A stretch of DNA of 64,000 nucleotides from Heterobasidion occidentale (taxonomy: Eukaryota; Basidiomycota; Agaricomycetes; Russulales; Bondarzewiaceae). The stretch is from contig JBCAQO010000012.1 of the NCBI GenBank assembly GCA_039111635.1, positions 1,178,001 to 1,242,000 of the forward strand, in the 5' to 3' direction. Under the pieces are notes generated by a model. It ran no database searches. It was given only the letters and a program-made list of their open reading frames with translations, and was not told the origin of the DNA. Positions 1 to 11,974 of the stretch are shown here, in pieces (positions within the stretch are counted from its first letter, which is position 1; every line of letters begins with the position of its first letter). The translations under genes were made by a program, and so were the position numbers.

Positions 1-1315
1 GCTGATCCTCCTCGCGCACGCTTCGCCACCGGACCGCTCACCCCCGCCGCGCTGACGCCGCTCCTCCCCGTCCTCCTAAGCGCACTCGACATCGGCATCG
101 CCGACGAGCCCCTCTACCTCCTCCTCCTCTCCCTCCTCCCCTCGCCCTCCTCCTCCCAACCCCCGCCAGCACAGACCTCCCCCCGGACCTCGTCCTCCCG
201 CTCACGCCCGTCCTCGCGTCCCTCTGCAGCGCCCACCCCGACCCGCCCACGCGCCACCTCGCCTTCCGCCTCCTCTCCCTCGCCCTGCGCGCCACCCCCT
301 CCCCGCTGCGCCTCCAAGTCCTGCACGACCTCACAGACCCCGCCGCGGACGCGCACCCGCCACAGATGCGCGCCGCCGCCGTCGGACTCGTCAAGGAGTC
401 CGTGCTCGCCGCGCTCGCCGCCACGGAGCCCGCTGCTCCCACGGATCCCGCGGACGTGTTCGCGTCGCCGGCGCTGCTGCGCGCGCTCGGCGCACACGTG
501 TTCCGCGCGCACCCGCCCGATCTGTTCGTGGCTGCGTCCACGACGGCGGACGCGTTCATGCGCTCGGCGGAGCCCGCGCGCCTCGCGGAGTGCCTTGCGC
601 TGTACTACGTGCTGCTGCGGCGCGACGTCCAGAACAGGGTGAGTCTATCATCTGTCGTCGTCGTCGTCGTCGTCGTCGTCTTTTTTTTCGTTTTTTTTTT
701 CGTATGGTGTTTGTCTGCGGACCCCCGCCGTGGCACTGACGCTCGCTCGCTCGCTCGCTTTGTCTGAGCAGACAGGGATCCGCGACCGCGATACGATCCG
801 CAACGTCGAAGAGACCTTCGTGGGGCCCATGCGCGCGGCCGTCGCGCGGTGGCTCGCGGCCTTAGGAGGTGAGTGCGCGCCCCGTCTCGCTCCAGACCGT
901 CTGCGGAGCGCTCACGCGGCGCGCCGCTGGTGTTTTGCGCTGGACAGACGAGCTGCACGCGGTGATGCCCCTGGCGGCGCTGCAGACGAACATCGAGCGC
1001 GTCGACGCGGCGTGGCGCGCTCGCGCTCGCGGAGTAGCGGGTCGGCGAGCGGGTGGGGGCAGGAATGAAAGGCGAATTGTTACGGTGGGTTGTACTAGTC
1101 GCAGATGTAGGTTATTGTACGCAAGCTTCAAGTACGTACTTGGAATCCGACGCACAAGGTTTGTGTGCTCGCTGGGTGCCACACCCGCGGACGGGGCACG
1201 GTGGCCGCGGTCGTTGGTGGAACGTCGCGGTGGACGCGGTTTGGTAGATCTTGTTTTCGCATTGCCGTCCTGCTGTCTTGGATTTGATACGGGTGTTCTC
1301 AAGGTCATGCGTTGA
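1..1315 (+). CDS. YBP1/Alf4/glomulin-like protein, 3' end (partial)
   Basis: Only the C-terminal part lies in the window. A helical, Leu/Ala-rich region (about 175-638, frame of position 366) is followed by two clean introns, 639-771 and 869-947. They join it to exon 772-868, which begins TGIRDRDTIRNVEETF, and to a last exon from 948, DELHAVMPLAALQTNIERVD. The order of a helical repeat, then an 'N-R-T-G-I-R-D' stretch, then an amphipathic tail resembles the C terminus of fungal Ybp1/Ybp2-type proteins of the Alf4/glomulin family (stress signalling, kinetochore or cullin-related roles). That assignment is from memory and moderate. In this frame the stop is at 1313-1315. A stop at 1035-1037 in another frame suggests the true end may be earlier. 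Upstream of about 175 the coding signal moves to another frame, so 1-180 contains indels or is mis-assembled. Intron 1 holds a TCG microsatellite and T tracts. Confidence 0.45.
655..701. repeat. TCG microsatellite plus poly-T inside an intron
   Basis: About eight TCG units are followed by two long T runs within the intron at 639-771. It is low complexity and lies between a clean GTGAGT donor and a CAG acceptor, so it does not affect the protein. Confidence 0.8.
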
Positions 1316-3591
1316 GCCGTTATATATGCGCGTGAGAGGTGGCCAGTCCCAGCGAGCGAGCGAAGCATCCGAGATAAACGTCTCGCACTGGCCCCGAACC
1401 ATCGTCCGAAGAGATTTCATAGATGCGTCGGACCTAGTCGTTCTCGGAAAACTGCCTCATCTACCCCTATCAATTCTTCGCTCGCCGGAAAAGAATCACG
1501 GTGGCAGACAACGTGTGCTGTCCTTCACTTAGCAGCTCTCAGTGCTCGTTACAGATTGTCTTCATTATTAATCGCATCTACGCTCCAGGATTTCCCCACC
1601 CCCAAGGTTATAATCTACTCTACAAGATGCCGCGACAAACCCTTTGATGACCACGAACAACTCTGCACATTCCAGAATCCTTACCTCTCCCTCTCCCTCC
1701 CTCGCCCGACCCACCAGCCGACCATGTAAGAAGGTGATCCCGATGTCTTCCTGTACTCCCATCCCTGGCCCTCGAACCTGAACAATCCACCGCCTTATTT
1801 CCAGTCCCTCCCGTCGCAGAAGCGTCCACATCTGCGTTCTCGCACGCCTCGTCAGCCACTCTGCGACCAGCTGCGGTAGAAGGCTATCGGGAGTGTCTCA
1901 GAAATTCCCAAACAGGCCTACACAGCCCTCGCGCGCGTGGACACTATCACCCAGAGCCAGCATCGCGTGCATGCAGAGCTGCCTCTGGCACCTTGCCTTT
2001 GGCAGTACCCACAGTGCAGAGCGCCCCGTCCTGTGGCACCTTCAAACCCGTACGATGAGACACCATGTGTCCTTTCCCTTCACGTCCCCGCCGACCTGCC
2101 CCGCACGAGTAAGCGTGCATATCTATGTCCACTGCCCACCGCGCGCCTCATCGCTCTCTCGGCGACCTAAAGCGGCCTCACGAGCGGCTCAGTCAGTCTA
2201 TCGGGAGTGTCCGCGAAAGGCCCTGCACAGAAGCGTACCAAGCTGCACCCGCATCGCCCTCGCGCCGCCGCGCAGGGGAGAGATTGCCAGGCGTGCCCTG
2301 TCGACGTGTCTTGGCGCGGCGCGGCGCGGCGTGGGCTTTCACTTGTGTTCTGTGAAGCATCGGTGGAGAGACCCACGTGAGGATGGGACGAAGCCGACGA
2401 CAGCCGCGACAGCTGCCCGCACGGTAACGGCCACGGAGAATGCACGCCTCGCGCCGCCGTGCCACCGACTGGCCTACACCCGCCGGAGCCGCGCCCTCCC
2501 TCCCGCCTTTGTCGATCTGTCGGGGAACCAAATGACGGTGAGCTAGCTTGTCACCGAGGAAACGAGACGAGACGAGACGAGACGAGACGAGGAAGACGGG
2601 GAGCACGACGAGCATGAGGACGGAGCCTGCTCACCGGATGCTGGGCCGCCAAGGGCAGGTGCTTCACTTTGTAGCAGGTCAAGGATGCTAGTAGGTGTTC
2701 GGATGCTGGGCAGCGCGCGGTTGCCCTGCAGCCGTGGAGATCGAGCTCTCGCTTTCGGGCCTTTTTATGCGCCGTTGCGCGCGGGTCTGGCTCTGCTTTG
2801 TTGTTGTTTGATCTCGCTCCACGCTTGCTCATTTCGAATCTTTCGCAGATGCGGACAATGCATGATGCATAATGCAGCGGCGCACTCTGGAACCCTGTTC
2901 GGCTCTTAGGCAGCGCAGGCACGCCCTCCTTCACAAATGCCCTTTGTGCTCTCCCTTGTCCGCGGCGTGTGCGCCAGCACGACGGCCCCACTGGCGTCAC
3001 ATACTGGGGCTGTGGAGGTGCTCGTGGAGCCTTCTGGAAGCGTTCGATGTTACTTCCTTATTCTGGGACTTGAAGGACGCAGACAACGCGCGCATCGCAC
3101 CTTGGCTTCTTAGCCGGGTCGATAGTCCGGCTCACAAGTTGCGCAGACAAGGTCCCTCTCTTCATCGCATTCCCCGCACGCCATTTCCTCTAAATATCTC
3201 AGCAGACAGACCCACTCGTGACGACACTGATCATCGTGCGAGCATGCGGAACCGGCGCGCGGAAACTCATTCTTGCCTTGTGAGATCCAGACCGCTTCTG
3301 CTGGCCCTTTGTGTCGCGATTTGCTTCTGCGAAGCAGGGATGCTCAAATTGGCCTATCAACTCTGCCGTCACCGCTGGGCGCGGTACTATTCCTGCTCAC
3401 AGACGAACGAACAAAGGGCGCGGGACATCTCTAGCCAACTTTGTGCGCCGGCTTTTTCGGATCATCTCCGTGTCTGAAAAGCGACTTGTGTACCCTCCTA
3501 TACATCCTCTCTGCTCCTCGAAGCCCCGTGCATGGAAAATCGATTCATCTACAACTCCGGTAACGTCATAGCTAGTAGCTTCTCGCATGCT
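1316..3591. other. Intergenic region, no gene recognised
   Basis: Open frames of up to about 217 codons occur here but none resembles a known protein, has a convincing intron pattern or is supported by a paralogue in the window. The only distinct structure is a GACGA pentamer tract near 2561-2592. Composition shifts from GC-rich to near-balanced around 2.7 kb. Confidence 0.6.
2561..2592. repeat. GACGA pentanucleotide tandem repeat
   Basis: Six or so consecutive GAGAC/GACGA units. No coding role is visible. Confidence 0.85.
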
Positions 3592-5272
3592 TTACGCTGC
3601 GCGCGCACCGCGCTTCGCAGCGTCGAGTTCTGTGAAGACTAGGTCGACGTCATGGCCGTCATCGATCATCGCATCGCCCAACAACGGTGCGGCGGTGACT
3701 TTGTGAACATGCAGCATGAGCCGCGACATCGTCGTCGTCGAGATGCTACCAAATTGAATCAGCAGTCAGGACAGCCCTTCACAGAAACGTCGGTGGAGCT
3801 TGCCAGTTTGCAAACGTGGACAGTGAACCTCTCAGCATGGGCTTGTGGCCCCAAGGCAGGAGAAAGGTTGTCAGCTCAAGCGGGCTTCAAACCGGCTTAT
3901 TTGCGTTACGCAGGCGTACCGAAGCGAACTTTAACCTGTGTTACTCGCACGTTCGGGTTGAACATCTATGAGATTGCCACTTACATAAAAGGTGAGTACG
4001 TTTGCGAGGTTGGCCAGCGAGATGATTCTGTTCATTTGATCAGACGTCGGAAAGTGAACATGCGTGCCCAGATACTGCGACCTCACCCAAAGTACAGAGC
4101 GCCTATCCGTTCACGGGTTCAGAAACGATACGATCCTGAATTTGGCTATCGACGCTCACCGTCCCGAAGCAGCATCTCCATCAACCCCACGTTTGCAAGC
4201 TGCACCGCTCGCGACCATCCGCGCACCACTCGATCCTGATACGACTTGACGACGATCAGCACGAAGATGAGCAGGTCGAACGCGAACCCCGCCTCCCACG
4301 CGGCTGCCAAGTCTGCAAATAAAAATAGATTGTACAGGTCAGGTGGATCTGCGTACATTGCATGGAGCGTCCTCACGAACTGCCCTACAGACATATTGGA
4401 AGGTCTACAGGTGAGGAAACAAAGCAGGTCGTGCGAAGGACGTACGTGGTATGCGTCATGGCGGTACTACACCTCTCTCTGTCGTATATAATGCTTTGGC
4501 CATGTTCGTCCACCAGTGACCACTGTAAACGGCTAAACCATATTCGTTCCGATTGAGAGCAGCACGAACGCACGCAGACTACGGAAATTCCTCCAAGCCC
4601 GATGGTAAGGATCAGGGCAAGGATTTTGCTTGAGCGATTGTAAAGTGCGTATGTGCGTATGGTCGATATAGCTAGCAGACGACGGGCCTGTAGATCAATG
4701 GACTCAGGCAAAGCAGTTGCGCTGGATGAACGTACTGCAGATAACAAACTGGCTCACGATCAGAACCGATTGACGCGCAAACATGTTCATTCTGCAGCTG
4801 CAATTGTTTCAACAACTAGATCCATCATTTTACAAACCGAACTGACCTCTGGTCGGGAGTAAGTTAGTACCAACGCGGACGATTAATGATCTCGATCCAG
4901 TTCCCTCCGCAAAGATGTCCTCACCTCATTTCCGAAGCTATCAAACTGGACGATCAGAACCACGACGTTACCCAGGATCGGTGTGTAGCGGTTCACCAGG
5001 AACCATGTCGACGCCATGGAGAGAGGCCGTTTCCATATGTATTGAAGCTCTTCGAAAAAGGTGATGAGATGGTCGTAGTAAAGAATGGCTACGAATTCAG
5101 CGATGTATTGAGACACAGCATTTAGCGGATGATGCCACTGCCACAGGGTATGCCTCACTGATAGAGAAGACGTCGAGGTAATTCTCGAGAGCGCTGCAAA
5201 ACAAGAAGCTAATGAGTATTGCGCGTTCGTCTGCGCATCGCGGGCGACCTACGTGAAATATTCCATATACAT
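3592..5272 (-). CDS. DUF6533 multi-span membrane protein, copy A
   Basis: Start at 5266 (MEYF) or in frame at 5272. Exon 1 ends at 5253, exon 2 is 5159-5193 and exon 3 is 4925-5088 with the family signature ILYYDHLITFFEELQYIWKR and LVNRYTPILGN. A two-base exon AG at 4847-4848 is needed to reach exon 4 (SCRMNMFARQ...VSQFVIC), followed by TISTIRTYALYNRSSKILAL. Further hydrophobic segments follow (AAAWEAGFAFDLLIFVLI). The last exon carries STTTMSRLMLHVHK and ends with TAA at 3592-3594. The pattern matches basidiomycete DUF6533 proteins, which have a seven-span, receptor-like layout and unknown function. No frame break was found in the parts I followed, though the middle introns were not all fixed. 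It is the tandem partner of the gene at 6223-7970. Confidence 0.75.
4847..4848 (-). other. Two-nucleotide microexon AG (DUF6533 copy A)
   Basis: On the minus strand the bases read accag|AG|gtcagt. Exon 3 ends in phase 0 and exon 4 (C TGC AGA ATG) must be entered in phase 2, so exactly two bases are missing without this exon. AG+C gives Ser before the conserved Cys. Confidence 0.65.
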
Positions 5273-6222
5273 AAACGAATTTCAATAACTAGACGGCTAG
5301 GGAAGTGGGGGGAGACGATAACTGGCAACTCGGGTGGGGTGGGATGTGAAAACTGCACTGACCGACAGATATCGCTGCGCTTGAGACATATAGGATAATT
5401 ATCTGATGACATCATACCGAGGAACAGATTTTTGGGAGGATATCCCACGGATCGTGTTTGCCAGCAACCAACAAGATGCGACTTGCACTAGAATCCGACT
5501 ACGGGACGAGACAGACAAGTATCAAGAGATCCGGTGCACCTACAACACAGAAAGACCCCCCTTCATCTGTTTAAGGTTATTTTTTGTTCGCGAGCACTGC
5601 TTCAGAATGAGCGATCAAGCTTGGTCGACTGGTCGATGGAAACCGAATAGTATCTATTGCGTCGTGATTCTTATTGTAATTTCGGAGAAAGGACACACAG
5701 ATTCCTTAGAGAGTAATGTCCAAAGCAATCTGTAGGAATGCTAGCGAATAGAACATCGTCTGCAGGAATCAGAATGCGGGTAGAATCTGCCAGACAGTGG
5801 TAACTTCTATCATGGGAAATTCCCTCGCTTCTGAAGTGATGGGCTCGGCGTCAAAGAGACAGAATCTCACCTCAACCTTGAGGCCTTAGGCTCGAAGTTT
5901 AGAGATCCGACACACAGGCCGGTGTCCTTCCTGTACAGAGACAAGCTTCACAGCAGTAAGTAGCACAGCAATCACATTACCGATTCTGTAGTGGTGTCCA
6001 GAGTATACTCTCATCCCTGCATTCCGTTGCTGATCTCACCTCATTGCCGGATCTGAGCCTGAACTCCATGTGAAGGCTCCTGACTAGATAAATATGGCCG
6101 ACATGTACCGGCTGCCCACATCGATTATACAAGCAAAAGGACTGACACATTTTTGCCGATTTCTTTGTCCATCCTCCGAGGCTGAGAGCCAGCCGATGTA
6201 CATCGCCTTCACTTCACTTCTA
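5273..6222. other. Upstream region of DUF6533 copy A; 3' flank of copy B
   Basis: No gene is recognised. Parts of 5400-5650 match 8130-8400 upstream of copy B, including the shared words caagcttggtcga (5616 and 8330) and cagcaaccaacaagatg. The tandem duplication therefore includes the promoters. Confidence 0.6.
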
Positions 6223-7970
6223 CTAAACGGTCTCGCGTTGAGTCTCCAATACGAAGTGCTGACTGACATCGTGGCTACTAGCTTCTGGGATCCTTTGTCC
6301 AGCGTTATCACCATGCTCTGCCATCTGAGCAGCATTTGATTCCAGAGCTTCAAAGTTGCGGATGGTCGTATCGCCCAACGGCGGGGCACCGACCACTTCG
6401 TGGATGTGCAGCATCAGCCGTGACATCATTGTCGTCGACATGCTGAGGAAGTTATAATTGAAATAGTCAGGAAAGTGTCTTTGGCTGACAGCAGAGCGGC
6501 GGTAAGACTTGCCAGTTGGAAAACGTGGACAGGGCGCCTCTTAGCGCAGGCTTACGGATTGCACGCCATGCGAGAGAGAGGTATGTTAGTTCGAATGAAT
6601 CAACATCGCGCGGGCGTACCGGAGCGAGCTGTGAACTTGGTTATCCGTGCGTCTAGGGTGAACGTCTTTGAAATCGACACGTACATAGAACGTGAGCACG
6701 TTTGCGAGGTTGGCCAGCGAGATGATTCTGCGAGTTCGATCAACGTCGGCCAGATGAACATGTGTATCCTTTGAACGCGATATAGATGGAAGCGCCTCAC
6801 CCAAAGTACAGAGCGCCTTCCGGTGCATACATTCAGAAACAATGTGAAAGTGAATAGGGCTAACACTCACCATCCTGCAACAATATCTGCATCAGTCCTA
6901 CGTTTGCAAGCCTGACTGCATTTGACCATTCGCGCACTGCTCTGGTCTGATATGACTTGAGGACAATCAGCGCGAAGATGAGCAGGTCGAACACAAGTCC
7001 TGCCTCCCACGCGGTCGCCAAGTCTGCAAGCGAAATCGCGTTCTGATGAGGTGCATCGACGCGGAGCGCACGGATGATCCTCACGAACTGCCCTAAAAAC
7101 ACATGGGAGGTCAGCATGCGAGACAACCAAGTTAGATCAAGCGGAGGACGTACGTTGTGTAGGCCATGACATCGTAACACTTCCCTCCATCAAGTACATT
7201 GATGGTTCCATGTTCCTTCACCAATGACCACTGCAAACGACTGAGCTATATTCATTCTGTTTGGCATCACGACCAACGCACACAGACAACGGACATTCCT
7301 CCCAGCCCAATGGTAAGGATTAGGGCAAGGATTCTTCTCGAGCGATCGTAAAGGGCGTATGTGCGTATGGTTGATATCGCTAGAAGGCGATGAATATGGG
7401 TGGTGGAAATGATGGAGCAAAGCAGTGCACTGGTGCAACGCACTACAGATGATGAATTGGCTCACGACCAGCAGCAACTGGCGGGCAAATGTGTCGATCC
7501 TGCAGCTACAACTGTTTCAACACTTCGGTTCACCCTCCCAGAAGCCAAGCATACCTCTGACCAGCAGTAGCCCAGTGACGCGAACGGATTGGATGAACAA
7601 CAGTCGGTTCAAATTGTCATCACAAAAGTGCGTTCACCTTGTTTTCAGTGCTATCGAACTGGAGACCCAGCACAAATGCGGTCCCCAGGAACGGTATGTA
7701 ACGGTTTACGAAGAACCACGCTGACGCCATGGAGAGAGGTCGTCTCCATATATGTTGAAGCTCCTCCGGAAAGGTAATGATATGATCATAGTAAAGGATA
7801 GCTGCAGGTTCATCGATACATGAGAAATCAGTATCCAATAAACAATAGCATGAGATACACCTTACTGATAGACAAGACTTCCAGGTAATCGTGGAGAGAA
7901 CTGCAAACCAGAAGATGATTGCTATTGTCCGTGCATTTGCGCACGGCGAGACCTACGTGATGTCCTCCAT
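6223..7970 (-). CDS. DUF6533 multi-span membrane protein, copy B
   Basis: The start MEDIT is at 7970. Exon 1 joins exon 2 (SLHDYLEVLSI) and exon 3, with ILYYDHIITFPEELQHIWRR and VNRYIPFLGTAFVLG. The two-base exon AG at 7555-7556 leads to SCRIDTFARQLLLVVSQFII, then TISTIRTYALYDRSRRILAL and SLADLATAWEAGLVFDLLIF. The last exon, STTMMSRLMLHIHEVVGAPP, runs to a stop at 6223. It has the same exon plan as copy A and is about 2.7 kb away from it. Its C-terminal tail is longer and unlike A after the shared motif, as expected for a cytoplasmic tail under weak constraint. A membrane sensor is a possible role, but the family's function is unknown. Confidence 0.75.
7555..7556 (-). other. Two-nucleotide microexon AG (DUF6533 copy B)
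   Basis: The minus strand reads ggtcag|AG|gtatgc. Phase 0 after AAC AAG and phase 2 at C TGC AGG ATC require two bases here. Confidence 0.65.
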
Positions 7971-8667
7971 ATGCAGTGTAATCTTTGGATGAAAAGTTTA
8001 GTACGATTTCGAGGGGAACGGTCGACGAAGTTATTCCGATTTCGGTGATGTTGTGGAAAAGGCGCCAATGCTGGAAGACAGACATTACCGGGCTTAAGTA
8101 TATATCAGAGTAGCGCCTGATGAACTACTTATAAACAGGTGTTTGTTTGGGATGTGCGAGGTGATCTCACGGATTTTGTGGGGAGCAACCAACAAGATGA
8201 GAACTGCACCCGACTACGTTCGTTGGTAATGCCTCGCCTAGAGGTCTATATCTGTAACTCAGTTCGAAGGCCCCTTCATCTGCGAGACGTCATTTCAATG
8301 CTTTAATCACTGCAATGCGATAGTTACATCAAGCTTGGTCGATGGGTGAATATTTCTTGCACTTGTGAATGTACCTGAAAGGAAATATCAGATAAATCTC
8401 TCGGAAAGGGATGTCCAAAGCAGGTAAGCAATGCGACTGAACAAAAGCCCACCTGCAGCAATCAGAATACATGTTGCATTTGTTGACTTCTATCATCAGA
8501 AAGCCCCTCGTCTCCCGGGTGAAGAATTCGACGTCAGGAAGAAAGGAAATCACCCCATTTTGGAACTTGAGTATCCACGGTACACTGCAGTGCTGCTTTC
8601 CATCACGAACAAAGTAAAAAAAAATTGAGTGCAAATACGAGAAATGCATCAACACTGGACGGATGCC
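7971..8667. other. Upstream region of DUF6533 copy B
   Basis: No coding region is recognised. It contains the duplicated promoter segment shared with 5273-5650. Confidence 0.6.
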
Positions 8668-8880
8668 CTAGATATCGGACATAGTGGGCCTAGATGTTGT
8701 TTGGTCAAACCCTTCACCAGATGCTAACATTCTGGTGAACACCGTCTCCACTCGGTCGCTGAAACAGCGCGATGTTTCAACGTATAAATTGCGTAGATGG
8801 ATCATGAGCCTAGACATTGTCGCGAACGAGGTACTGTCGCAACGAAATGCGCAGGGGTGATCAGTCGAAGACACAAATCG
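8668..8880 (-). pseudogene. Orphan last exon of a DUF6533 gene
   Basis: The minus strand encodes SFATMSRLMIHLRNLY and about 40 further residues to a stop at 8668. This is the shape of the terminal exon of copies A and B (TMSRLMLHVH), but no ILYYD exon follows at higher coordinates; instead an amidase tail is joined to it. I read it as the 3' remnant of a third tandem copy, cut off by rearrangement. Confidence 0.5.
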
Positions 8881-9059
8881 GAAGTGCTCAACTACTCACC
8901 AGCTATTAGACACTCGGAACACGAAAGTGTGCCAAAGGACGAACCCGCCAAACCCGACAAGCGAGACCGTACAGTAACAGGAATTTGAATCACTTACACA
9001 CACTCGATCCATCTCAAACCTAGAGCACGCACACATACGTTCACGCGTCCGCCTCCACC

Positions 9060-9510
9060 GGGAACCCCCGTACCTTGTTAACAGGCCCCCGATGATCTGC
9101 ATCCCCGCGAGCACCTTTTCCTCCTCCAGTTGCTGCCCAACGATCTGCCCGCCCACGAGTAGCCCGTGCATCGCGTCTGCGTCGTACGCATGCGGGCCGC
9201 GGTATACGCCTCAATGGCGCTGCGGTACGAAGAGGGCTTACTGGTGAAGAGGAGGGCATCGAGCGCCCGGTCGACGTGCGTGATGGGAAGGACGCCGGCG
9301 GCGTAGTCGAGCTTTGATATAGCGGATCAGGATTTCGCATGTGGATTTGCACCAAACAATGGAAAAATAGCAAGTGCGATACTCACAACGTTGAACAAGA
9401 ACGTATAGCCGCACGCCTTCCACTCCTCCTTATTCCCGCCGTGCCGCACGGCTGGCAACGCGTTCGGCGCTATCAGCACGAAGTGTAGGTCCTGCGCCTT
9501 CTAGTCATCG
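9060..9510 (-). pseudogene. Amidase (amidase-signature family), truncated C-terminal remnant
   Basis: Minus-strand pieces read DLHFVLIAPNALPA, EEWKACGYTFLFNV, an intron, LDYAAGVLPITHVDRALDAL, and then, after a frame change, HAYDADAMHGLLVGGQIVGQ and QLEEEKVLAGMQIIGGLL. These are in the order of the C-terminal third of fungal AmdS-type amidases. The N-terminal two-thirds, with the Lys and Ser catalytic residues, is absent upstream, so this fragment cannot be an active amidase. A stretch at 9500-9770 (SYIQSHEANDPSVALG..., PALRVPFARSLVRLHA) also looks protein-derived, but I cannot name it. Confidence 0.6.
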
Positions 9511-9770
9511 GATCACTCCTGCTGGCACGCGTTGCGTGCACTAACGGCTGTGTAGCGCTCCTGATCGAAATAGACGTGTCATCCCTCAACGGAGGAAGTA
9601 TAAGCAGGTCGGCGGGCTGGAAGGGGTAGAGGCGGAGTGGAACACAGTAGGAGAGCGCGTGGAGGCGCACAAGGGAGCGGGCGAAGGGGACGCGGAGGGC
9701 GGGGGTGCCGAGCGCCACGCTCGGATCGTTGGCTTCGTGTGACTGAATGTAGGAGGAGGCGGTTACGCCT

Positions 9771-10386
9771 TGGAAAGGTATGTGAAGTGATGTTTTTGAC
9801 AGGGCGTTGGCTGACTCACAAGCGCTGGCTAGAAGTTGAGAGCTGATCTCGAGTGCTCTCAGAGAGCTCGGGGCTCACGGGGGAAGGCAGGCACGATCGT
9901 GAGCTGTGGATTGGTCAAGAACTGCAAGCAAGCAAACATATCAATAACTTCGTGATCGTCGGCCTCCAGCAGGGATACAACCTCCTACAGATCGCACTTA
10001 CATGCCGGGGAGGGAGTCACGATACCTGAGATATACACATACCATCGTACCATTTCAACGTCTGCTTTCTTGGCAATTCGATTTCTCTCCAAGGCATTAG
10101 AATACATTGGTCCCTCGGTCAGCATGATGAAACGACGGGTTGCAATTCCGAATCAAAAAGGCGCTCTCGCAATGACGGTAGGAGAGCGCTTCAAGAGACG
10201 CCACGTTGTGTTGCAGAGAAGCTGGTACCGCTACCGGCGTTACGATGTCGAGAGGGTGAGATTGCGCCTCCGCAGAGGACGAGAATGACCAAAGATCCTC
10301 GCAAGCTGCAGTCTGAGAGCAGAATCATTGACTAGTGTAGTCATTGAGTAGTCCGACGTTGGCATACTGTTGGCATCTGTTGGCAT
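9771..10386. other. Intergenic region with short TGTTGGCAT repeat
   Basis: No gene is recognised. Near 10358-10392 the word TTGGCATA/CTGTTGGCAT occurs three times in tandem, just before the duplicated block that starts at 10387. Confidence 0.6.
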
Positions 10387-11040
10387 ATGTTGCACGATCA
10401 CGTGAACGCGGAGGACGGATGTATAGAAGTCGACAACACCCCTTCCGAACCCTGCTGTATCTCACCTCTTTCTATTATTAATATGGCGACTCGTCACTTA
10501 CTTCAGGAGCCTGCACAAGCATTCCTTCGTGCATCTGAGAGGATAGCAAGAGATTTCGAAGGGTTATTGCGATAGCTCTACCCTCGCCGATACCTCTCAA
10601 TCCGCATCGCCTATGCGTCATCTTCCTCAAGTGTTTCCACCCAGACCTGGTAGAACCCCACCAATTCATTCTACGGCCTTGCTTTGTCTTTGGAAAAGAT
10701 GATTTCATCGGACAGGTCATGCGACCCAGATATCCAAATTATCACCCAGCTCAGTCTGCGTCAAGGTCAGAATATCGACTGTTACATGACTTGGTCCAAG
10801 AGTGGGAACGCCACAAGAAGATTCTTACCACAAAGAAAAAGAAGCATAGGGAGGACGCTGTTCTTGAGACTCAAAAGCACTTTTTGACGGTCATTACTGA
10901 CGGTGATGTCCTCATTCCTGGTAGGCAGGATCATACATTAGACTCGACCATGCGCGCTCGAGACCCGTCATCCGATCATGATGTTCTCATGCAACTTATG
11001 GATAAACAATACTACTCAAGGGTCTCGGAATACCGATAGC
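10387..11040 (+). repeat. Duplicated block, copy 1 (decayed gene fragment)
   Basis: About 400 bases (10387-10790) match 17150-17700 in the same orientation. Shared words include atcacgtgaac, aatatggcgactc, tgcgtcatcttcctcaag and cagacctggtagaac. One reading gives DDFIGQVMRPRYPNYHPAQS then SEYRLLHDLVQEWERHKKIL, which looks protein-like but is interrupted upstream. Copy 2 lies just before a kinase-like remnant, so both may derive from the N-terminal part of a basidiomycete kinase-like protein. That last link is inference. Confidence 0.5.
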
Positions 11041-11974
11041 AAACAGACCCAGTCCGACGCACAAATCCATCATCGCTCACAATTGCATCGTCTTCAAGGA
11101 GTTCGGGACTTCAGTGATAGAATCCCTCAATGTTCACAATATTTTCGATGCCCTGCATGTGAAGGGTATGTGATCACGACCGTTCCAGTCATCAGCTTTG
11201 CTTCATTTCGACCCCTTGCGCCAGCTTCGCGATGAACAAAGCCACAGTCGCGCATAATCTGCAATGTCAGCCCAGACAACATTCTTTTTGTTGACGATCG
11301 GAGCGTGCTCTTCGATTTTCCACACGTCAAAGAAATGTCCCTGGACTCTGTACCTGATACCCGCACAGTGCGTCGTCGCGTCTTCATAATGACTGCTTAC
11401 TTTTAATGTTGACATCGACGCTGCCAGGGAACTCCCGCTTTCATGGCCATCGAAATTGCATACGCGAGTAATTCTTCCAGTCATGATCAGCAGCCTATTA
11501 AGTATAACCCGTTTCATGATCTGGAATCCATGGTGAGATGCCCTCTGGGCGCTTGCCCAGCCACTAGCAGGCCTGCTGTCCAGAGGCGCCGCGCATTCTC
11601 CGTCTGACAAGCTGAGCTGCACCTCTTTTGTTGTGAACTACTTATGCATATTTCCCTTGCTAATTCGATACCTTCTTGTATGTATGTCTAAGGCATCCCT
11701 GCTTTCTTGCGACTTCTCAGATCTTACACCAACGAATCTTCGAAGCCGAGATTCCTGCTTAAGTTCTGAGGCTTGAGGGAAAATATGCTCAGTTGAGATA
11801 GCCAAACCGAGCAGGAACAGTTGACTCTGTACACTGCCAGACCATCGCTCGCTTCTTGTTCTTCCTATTGGCAGCAAATCGCAACCCAACTATCGACAAA
11901 ATTAGGTTGATCAACCCTCATTTTATTGGCCACCTTAGGGTCAATATGTAGGCATCTCGTTATAGTAAGTATCA
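11041..11974. other. Intergenic region, no gene recognised
   Basis: Nothing was identified beyond scattered short open frames on both strands. Confidence 0.5.

Noticed and set aside
1893..2546. 217-codon open frame on plus
   Set aside because: No recognisable motif, unusual amino-acid mix, and no paralogue or splice evidence.
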